This document shows positions 52,547 through 57,792 of a stretch of DNA of 57,792 nucleotides, in pieces. This DNA comes from an uncultured Prevotellaceae bacterium (lineage in GTDB: Bacteria; Bacteroidota; Bacteroidia; Bacteroidales; Bacteroidaceae). The stretch covers positions 1 through 57,792 of the forward strand of contig CACZDV010000017.1 in NCBI GenBank assembly GCA_902780025.1. The letters are read 5' to 3'. The notes below the pieces were generated by a model. The model was given only the letters and a program-made list of their open reading frames with translations, was not told where the DNA came from and searched no databases. How positions within the stretch are numbered: position 1 is the stretch's first letter; each line of letters starts with the position of its first letter. A program made the translations under genes and the position numbers.

Positions 52547-53698
52547 TTATTCTTTTATTTGCCGAATATTAAATGCAAAAAACGGATAATGTTCTTTGGT
52601 CTTCTCATTTGTGTTCTCACAGAAACCTATAACCTCAACTTTTGCACCAACACCTCCATGTTGATTTGCCTTGACTGGCGTTAAACTATACTTCTTCCCT
52701 ATGTGAAAAATATTATCATGTACTTCTATTATTCCAATTTCATTCGTTTTTTCATCCGCGCCACCATTCTTCGTTATATCTAGTTTAACACATTTACTTT
52801 TATTCTTTTCAACATTTGGATTATCTTCGAAATACTTAAACATCCAAATAGCTATTTCATATAGATGAAAAGCAAGACTGAATAGAAGATAATGCGTCTT
52901 GGTATTCTCATTAGGATGAGAGAATTCATTGCCAAGATTCTTTATCATTGAAATCATGTCCTCTATGTATTCCGGCACAATTCTTTCGCCAGGTTGACCA
53001 TATCGAACTCCTGCATGGTATGCTGGATCTCCCACCAAATACCTATAGCATTGATCAATAGTAGGTCTGCCACCGTTAAAACACTCATCAGGGATAATAC
53101 CTTTTTTGTTTGCCTCGATGAAAATACATTCCAATGCTTGCCGAATCTGATTATAATATAGTTTTGAATCAAAAGAATCATTGGACTCTGGGTAATGCAT
53201 CTTCTCAAAAATACATATAACAGAATCACTTATTTCTGGATTTATTCTCTCCAGAAAGTCTATCACCTCCTTATATAAGGTTTTTACCCTAAATCTTTCT
53301 ATGTTATCAATAGTTGTTCTAATATCATCAATCAGTTTCTCGTCATCTATGTCCTTTATATAAATGACTTCATCCTTAAGCATTTCATTATCCTTTACCT
53401 TATCCTTTCCTGTAGAAATAAAACGAGGTATTTGTCTATTTGCTGGAAGGCTTGCAAGATGCATAAGTGCATTTAGCAAGCCTTTTGTAGATGGTTCTTC
53501 ATGATCTGTTTTGTCTTTAATTTCTCCATCTAATATGACTGCATCCCACGAATTAGGATGCTTGTCCAACTCATCCATACCAGCCTTTTGATATGAAAAA
53601 CCCTGTAAATGAATGCCTAGCTCTTCACATTCATCTTTGAATTCCAGTTGCTTTTCCCACTCATCATCTATCCAGATGATATTATACACTTTCTTCAT
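52547..53698 (-). CDS. Receiver-domain protein with HEPN/DUF4145-like helical domain
   Basis: 383 residues. The N-terminal receiver domain (1-125) has the full catalytic set: D11 and D12 in IIWIDDEW, phospho-acceptor D57 in AVILDGEIKD, S95/T96 and K115 in YIKDID. A helical region (about 180-292) runs from NQIRQALECIFIEANKKGI to LGNEFSHPNENTKTH, where the GN...H spacing recalls HEPN or DUF4145 domains. The last 80 residues are beta-rich. No DNA-binding domain is evident, so this is not an ordinary response regulator. Its start overlaps the upstream kinase-like gene by 17 bp. HEPN assignment is tentative. Confidence 0.72.
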   Translation of the reverse strand: MKKVYNIIWIDDEWEKQLEFKDECEELGIHLQGFSYQKAGMDELDKHPNSWDAVILDGEIKDKTDHEEPSTKGLLNALMHLASLPANRQIPRFISTGKDKVKDNEMLKDEVIYIKDIDDEKLIDDIRTTIDNIERFRVKTLYKEVIDFLERINPEISDSVICIFEKMHYPESNDSFDSKLYYNQIRQALECIFIEANKKGIIPDECFNGGRPTIDQCYRYLVGDPAYHAGVRYGQPGERIVPEYIEDMISMIKNLGNEFSHPNENTKTHYLLFSLAFHLYEIAIWMFKYFEDNPNVEKNKSKCVKLDITKNGGADEKTNEIGIIEVHDNIFHIGKKYSLTPVKANQHGGVGAKVEVIGFCENTNEKTKEHYPFFAFNIRQIKE

Positions 53699-56369
53699 AT
53701 GATTTACTCTTTGGTAAAAATATACTTACAACAACCCAATCGCCATCTTGTGATATTGCATAGTCACCGTTATAATGCTTAACAGTATCTGCTACTTCAT
53801 ATCCGCCAATACCTGTACCGCCAGTTTTTCCAGCATACTTTCTATTTTCGCCATAGCTTTCCTTTGATAATCCATCAGGTAAAGGGTCACCATTATTGCG
53901 GAAGTCTATCTGATACATTTTCCGTTCAGAATCCCAGGACAAGACAATCTCTATCGTATAATCATCCCGACTAGTATCAGTAGAGAAACCATGTATCCTT
54001 GCATTTTCTAGTATATTTCTAACGACCTTGCAAAAATTGTACTCTGCAATATCTACATATACGAATGACTTTTCCTCATTAATGCGATTGATGGTTTTAG
54101 ACCTATCAACCTCATTCATATCATTTAATTCTTTTCTATGTGATTCAACATATTGTTTCAATACCTCTTTTGAGACTTCATTGGAATATGCGATAGGGTA
54201 TGCATCAGAGCCAAAATAGTATTTGAACCCTTTTAGGCAATGGTCTATATCAAAAGGAACAGCTTTCCCATAAGTATTCTCTTCGTTAAGGCGCTCAATA
54301 TCTTCAGATAGATACAATCTATGTGTCTTGATCACCTCTAATCTCTCATGAAGAAAAACTTTGATTTCCTCTGAAGATTCCATACCATTAATAAAACGTT
54401 CCATCCGACGAACAGAAGAACTAATCTCCCTAATATGCTTTCGCATGGCATGCTGATAATCTTCAAGTTTAGTCATGTATTTATTTTGTCCTGCCTCAAA
54501 GTCCTCGTTCATCTCTTTTGTGACATTTTTTTCCTTCTTCATACGGGCTAGTTCATCTCCGATGACACGTTTGTCCGTAGGAACAAGTATATCATCAAGA
54601 TGGGCTCCAATCCCAAACTTTTGATATGCCAGTAATTGTCTATATACAATAGGCAATCTAAGTATTGCCATAAGAGTTTGGGCATCAGTGCCCTTTTCGG
54701 AAGAAAACACAAGAATCTTCTTACTGACAGCAAAAGGCCTATCAGTTGCACGTACCAATGCCATACGAACTCCATCTTCAGGATTTCGTTCATATAAGAT
54801 GACATCGTTATTGCCATCAACGTATGTGCAGTTTCTATAGTCAAGAACACGATAGCCCTTTGTCGTTTTCACCTGAGACCAGATAGAATCGACAAACTTA
54901 CCATCCTTGTCAAATGCATAGTCTTTACTACCTTCAACAAATGAAGGACGATTTGGGCAGTCAGCTTTTCTAATATCTGACATATTCAAATCCCCCGTAA
55001 ATAAAGGGGTAAGATCACTCATGGTAATCCAAGGCGTTTCTTCAGGTAAATCAAATTGAACATCGCGAACCAATGTTGATTCAAGCTTGCATAAACTTGA
55101 CAAAGGAACAGGATGTTCTATTTCTGACGGTCTTTCGATTGTATAAACCTGGGGAACTAACATGTGTCGTGACATATTTTCATTGGATATCTTCACAACT
55201 TTCCTTAATCCCGTATTTGGGTCTTTTCCGCCATTTTTCAAGATGGCATCAAACTTCGCCATATCAAACGATAGTCCGAAATGCCTGGCATCCAAATCAA
55301 TAAATGCAGTCCGAGCATCAATGAGAGTCACATCACTATCCTCTTGCCCCTTTTCCGCAATTAGCAGGCAATAGGTGTCAGATGAAGCATTATTACTCAT
55401 TACCTGAGGTAACTGGATGATTTCCTTGATAGTTCCATCCTCTACCATTATTCTTCTGAATGATGCACATGCGTCTTCCCATACAGTATCCTCTTCTAGT
55501 TCATTCCTAACAAGTAAATTCTCCTTGTATTCCAATGTTTTTGTTAGTCTTCTTTTCTTTGAGGAGTTGTCTTTCGCTGCTAATACAGAAGATTGGCAAA
55601 GAAGAATTAACTTTCCACTTTGTGAGAGATTCTCAAACACCTCACATATATGCTTGATAGACCACCAGTCTTCGGAAGGGATGTATGAGACTATCGCATC
55701 ATACGACTGTTGCGTCATCTTACCGTCAACGAACTCTGCGTCTATACCATTTGCATATACAGCAACTCGCATCCACGCATTATCTCCACTACAGAAAAAC
55801 TTACTATCCTTAAACAAGTTCGTTAATTGTGCAAAACCCGCATTAGGATAATAGATTTTAGAACCTTTTTCCAACTCCAAACGAGAGCCTATAAGGCCCA
55901 TAACTTCACTTGGAATGGTTAATGCATCCTTACTATCATAGCTATGTACCCATTCTAAGCTATCATCACAAGGAGTCAGAATTATATAATTCACCATTTC
56001 CTTAAAATGAGACTTCAAGAAACATTCTTCCTCCTCCGTAAAGACAGTCTTATCGTAGACATTCGGTAGTAGTTGGTCAAGAACACTCTGTTCTGCATCT
56101 TTGCCTGCCACTTCTGCATAAAAATGTCCAAGCAGCTGCTCATTGACCATCAAGTACTTAGTCCAAACTTCAGTGTGAGGACCTGTGCCATAAATGCCTC
56201 CTGCTGGTAAGCCTTCCTCTATTACCATATTTACAGATTCTTGCTCCCAAAAATCGGAATCGGCTTTGGCAGCTTTGGCTATCTCACTTTCCTTACCCAC
56301 CTTAGTGCGATAACGATTAACGAGGTTCATTACCCTCTGCTGGATCTCCGTGTTCTGTGCGTTCTGCAT
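53682..56369 (-). CDS. Methylase-like/HsdS-like protein fused to a histidine-kinase ATPase domain
   Basis: 895 residues. Residues about 90-355 follow the N6-adenine methylase (HsdM) layout: KIYYPNAGFAQL at the SAM-loop position, YDAIVSYIPSEDWW where NPPF/Y is expected, GKLILLCQSSVLAA, FRRIMVEDGTIKEIIQLP and VTLIDART. The catalytic motifs are degraded. About 405-600 resemble a specificity-subunit region (VPLSSLCKLESTLVRD; GIGAHLDDILVP). A coiled region with H640 and H645 (YQHAMRKHIREI) precedes a GHKL ATPase domain: N box VVRNILENARIHG (783-795), G1 DFRNNGDPLPDG, G2 GKTGGTGIGG. A receiver-domain gene overlaps its end. I infer a DNA- or phage-sensing kinase; not a named system. Confidence 0.75.
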   Translation of the reverse strand: MQNAQNTEIQQRVMNLVNRYRTKVGKESEIAKAAKADSDFWEQESVNMVIEEGLPAGGIYGTGPHTEVWTKYLMVNEQLLGHFYAEVAGKDAEQSVLDQLLPNVYDKTVFTEEEECFLKSHFKEMVNYIILTPCDDSLEWVHSYDSKDALTIPSEVMGLIGSRLELEKGSKIYYPNAGFAQLTNLFKDSKFFCSGDNAWMRVAVYANGIDAEFVDGKMTQQSYDAIVSYIPSEDWWSIKHICEVFENLSQSGKLILLCQSSVLAAKDNSSKKRRLTKTLEYKENLLVRNELEEDTVWEDACASFRRIMVEDGTIKEIIQLPQVMSNNASSDTYCLLIAEKGQEDSDVTLIDARTAFIDLDARHFGLSFDMAKFDAILKNGGKDPNTGLRKVVKISNENMSRHMLVPQVYTIERPSEIEHPVPLSSLCKLESTLVRDVQFDLPEETPWITMSDLTPLFTGDLNMSDIRKADCPNRPSFVEGSKDYAFDKDGKFVDSIWSQVKTTKGYRVLDYRNCTYVDGNNDVILYERNPEDGVRMALVRATDRPFAVSKKILVFSSEKGTDAQTLMAILRLPIVYRQLLAYQKFGIGAHLDDILVPTDKRVIGDELARMKKEKNVTKEMNEDFEAGQNKYMTKLEDYQHAMRKHIREISSSVRRMERFINGMESSEEIKVFLHERLEVIKTHRLYLSEDIERLNEENTYGKAVPFDIDHCLKGFKYYFGSDAYPIAYSNEVSKEVLKQYVESHRKELNDMNEVDRSKTINRINEEKSFVYVDIAEYNFCKVVRNILENARIHGFSTDTSRDDYTIEIVLSWDSERKMYQIDFRNNGDPLPDGLSKESYGENRKYAGKTGGTGIGGYEVADTVKHYNGDYAISQDGDWVVVSIFLPKSKSYEESV

Positions 56370-56429
56370 AGTCTCTTGTGTTTTTGTTGTTAGTACTCTA
56401 TTTCAGGCATTTGTGTCTCAAATGCGCTG

Positions 56430-56461
56430 CAAAGGTACAACCTATTTTGGATTGCTGCAAG
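56430..56461 (-). promoter_or_regulatory. Promoter of the two-gene kinase/receiver module
   Basis: On the minus strand CTTG (56458-56461), 20 bp spacer, TACCTTTG (56430-56437), about 60 bp upstream of the ATG. Geometry identical to the helicase-group promoter. Confidence 0.7.
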
Positions 56462-56476
56462 GAAATCATCATTACG

Positions 56477-56503
56477 AACGGTTCCGTTCTCCGTGGAACC
56501 GAT
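56477..56503. promoter_or_regulatory. Inverted-repeat operator candidate upstream of the kinase/receiver module
   Basis: AACGGTTCC-GTTCTCCGT-GGAACCGAT, 9-bp arms with one mismatch. Ends 39 bp from the -7 box, exactly as in the copy at 52519-52545. Confidence 0.7.
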
Positions 56504-56660
56504 TTTTGATAATGTAGTAGCCACAATAAAGGTATTTAGTCCTGTCATATTCATACTCTTTAGATAGTGCAAAGATACAAATTATATTGGGAAAAGAGCT
56601 AATTGAAATACTGTTTATTATCATTTTTCTCGTTTTTTATTCAAATTATGACTCAAAAGC

Positions 56661-56691
56661 TTGGAATTATCAGAAAAAGAACATATCTTTG
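56661..56691 (+). promoter_or_regulatory. Promoter of the small acidic gene
   Basis: TTG at 56661-56663, 20 bp spacer, TATCTTTG at 56684-56691; leader of about 95 bases before the ATG. Confidence 0.65.
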
Positions 56692-56786
56692 CGCCAGTTT
56701 TAATGATTATCGAAGCGAGCCATTGAGCCATAATCAATAAAACGGGGTGAGCAATAGTGCTCATTCCAATATAAACATTTAAAATT

Positions 56787-56987
56787 ATGGATACAAAAAA
56801 GAAGCTGTTAGTAACAGCAAAGTATGGCCCGCTGGAATTTTCCGAAACAGCAAGACCCTACAATGAGAACGCTCATGACGAGCAAGTAGAATCATGTCTT
56901 GAAAGCATCGCCCGACAAATAGACGATGCAGGAAAGGCAGAAATGACAGAAGCTTTTACTGTCGAAGAACAGATAGTAGAAGAGTAA
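56787..56987 (+). CDS. Small acidic hypothetical protein
   Basis: 66 residues (MDTKKKLLVTAKYGPLEFSE...), with a basic first few residues and a strongly acidic rest, ending FTVEEQIVEE. No signal peptide or membrane segment. A promoter, a 95-base leader and an intrinsic terminator bracket it, which supports a real gene. It lies between the two-gene module and an AbiEii-type gene; a regulatory or inhibitor role (for example an antitoxin or DNA mimic) is only a guess from charge and place. Confidence 0.6.
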   Translation: MDTKKKLLVTAKYGPLEFSETARPYNENAHDEQVESCLESIARQIDDAGKAEMTEAFTVEEQIVEE

Positions 56988-56991
56988 AATC

Positions 56992-57023
56992 CTTGGAGGG
57001 TTATCAAAGCCCTCCAAGTTTTA
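56992..57023 (+). terminator. Intrinsic terminator of the small acidic gene
   Basis: CTTGGAGGG and CCCTCCAAG pair perfectly around a 9-base loop and are followed by TTTTA. Confidence 0.85.
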
Positions 57024-57074
57024 TACATAAATATAATATTAGGTAATAAGTCTTTGCTGCGATAATTGACTATT

Positions 57075-57791
57075 TTACATTTTTGAACGCAGTTGATCCC
57101 AATACGGCTGTAAATGAGTTCGAATAAGAATGCCTACATCAGTAAAGGACAATTGCTTGCTGTACTTGATTCGTTTGAGAAATCCTTTCCAATACAGAGA
57201 GCGATTACTATCAGTGAAGAAGTCCTCGCTGAATAATGGGTGATTCTCTTTATAATCAGTACCACGATTGGCAAAAGTAGCTTTGATAGCTTCCGAAAGG
57301 GTATCAGGATCTAATGTCTGCTTTAACAGAATTTGGTACACGTCGAAGAAGTCCTTCATACGACTGTTTCCAAGCGATAGTGAAATCATGGCCTGAAACT
57401 TCTCTGCAACAACAGTCTCCAACGAGTAGGCCAAGATATTTGCACCTGGGGCAGTGCCAATCAAAGCAGGAAAAGCCAACTGTTGAGGAGATGGGGTAAT
57501 GACATCACCAAACCCTATATCCATGGAGATATTCTGCTGGGCAGTGTCAAGATGTGCCAAAAGAGAAAGACGCACTCCATGATATTCCTTGGAAATGGCA
57601 ATCTCACTGGTTTCTATCGTATCAACGTCAAACACTACACCATCTTCTTTACATTCAATCTGACAAATCTCTTGGAATATCTTCTTGATGTTCGACATGT
57701 CGTTGCTGACATTCTTCGCCATGAAATCAATATCCAATGTTGGACGTGCTTGAAAACCATCGTGAGCATAGAGCAATGCGCCACCCTTCAA
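57075..57791 (-). CDS. AbiEii-type nucleotidyltransferase toxin (5' end outside window)
   Basis: At least 239 residues; the frame continues past the right edge (the last codons in view read LKGGALLY with no ATG). Signatures of the AbiEii/AbiGii group: LKGGALLYAHDGFQARPTLDIDFM with the catalytic D-x-D, the SMDIGFGD segment, and EKFQAMISLSLGNSRMKDFFDVY. These proteins add nucleotides to tRNA in type IV toxin-antitoxin and abortive-infection systems. The cognate AbiEi antitoxin would normally lie upstream, beyond the window. Confidence 0.85.
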   Translation of the reverse strand: MKGGALLYAHDGFQARPTLDIDFMAKNVSNDMSNIKKIFQEICQIECKEDGVVFDVDTIETSEIAISKEYHGVRLSLLAHLDTAQQNISMDIGFGDVITPSPQQLAFPALIGTAPGANILAYSLETVVAEKFQAMISLSLGNSRMKDFFDVYQILLKQTLDPDTLSEAIKATFANRGTDYKENHPLFSEDFFTDSNRSLYWKGFLKRIKYSKQLSFTDVGILIRTHLQPYWDQLRSKM

Positions 57792-57792
57792 A

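Larger units (their letters stand above)
56370..56786. other. 417 bp spacer holding two divergent promoters and an inverted repeat
   Basis: Contains the minus-strand promoter of the two-gene module (56430-56461), the inverted repeat at 56477-56503, and the plus-strand promoter of the small acidic gene (56661-56691). A 60-residue frame at 56390-56572 covers the promoter and repeat and is not considered coding. Confidence 0.7.

Noticed and set aside
52518-56501. The repeated GAACGGTTCC...GGAACCG sequences as attachment sites or duplicated ends of a mobile element around the two-gene module.
   Set aside because: Both copies are inverted repeats at the identical 39 bp distance from a promoter, which is better explained as a shared operator; no integrase or transposase is present.
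56390-56572. A 60-residue minus-strand frame upstream of the kinase-like gene.
   Set aside because: It covers the promoter and inverted repeat and has no recognisable protein features.

Overview
The window looks like a chromosomal segment of a Prevotella-type Bacteroidales. The evidence is direct: many genes are preceded by the Bacteroidota promoter form (TTTG or TTG, about 19-21 bp, then TAnnTTTG); SecD and SecF are fused; there is an N-acyl-ornithine carbamoyltransferase in place of a usual ArgF; and several lineage-specific families occur (DUF4292, DUF4271, NigD-like lipoprotein, PL29-N/collagen-like lipoproteins). No tRNA, rRNA, insertion sequence, integrase or CRISPR array was seen.

Positions 1-46.5 kb are mostly housekeeping, in compact runs. 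From the left: the end of secDF converging on tyrS over a shared hairpin; a minus-strand run of a conserved hypothetical, rpoN, a PAP2-like membrane protein, purE, ispG and a TlpA-like lipoprotein; a second minus-strand run dut, TPR protein, DUF4292 lipoprotein, EnvC-like factor; dgt; the run aroQ, O-methyltransferase, hemolysin III-like protein; xerD; an M16 peptidase; metK, a DUF4271 protein, hemD, rnpA and yidD; three envelope proteins of unknown role; a CDF transporter; a separated alarmone synthetase and hydrolase pair; then on the minus strand an OmpA-like protein, two collagen-like lipoproteins, a DUF59 protein, LpxH-like hydrolase, a beta-repeat lipoprotein and a CMP-kinase-like protein; efp, glycosyltransferase and radC; rpmH (too short for most ORF cut-offs); a PASTA protein, RluD-like synthase, ddl, an acyltransferase and a NigD-like lipoprotein; argF'; and a 773-residue lipoprotein.

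From about 46.7 kb to the right end the content becomes accessory: two small hypothetical proteins, a VapBC-like toxin-antitoxin pair, a PIF1-like helicase with two paralogous small proteins, a two-gene signalling module, a tiny acidic protein with its own promoter and terminator, and a cut-off AbiEii-type nucleotidyltransferase. The two-gene module (52547-56369) is the most notable item. Its first protein joins a type I restriction methylase-like fold with a degraded catalytic motif, an HsdS-like region and a histidine-kinase ATPase domain. Its second joins a complete receiver domain to a helical HEPN/DUF4145-like domain. An inverted repeat occurs at exactly the same distance upstream of the promoter of this module and of the promoter of the neighbouring helicase group, so the two are probably co-regulated. 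I infer a defence or stress-response unit; I do not recognise it as a named system.

The window also carries several kinds of small repeated DNA: GTGAAAAGTGA-type tracts that supply start and stop codons at gene junctions, similar tracts and a double palindrome inserted in frame inside three conserved enzymes (IspG, an acyltransferase, ArgF'), and a nested inverted-repeat element in a long spacer.
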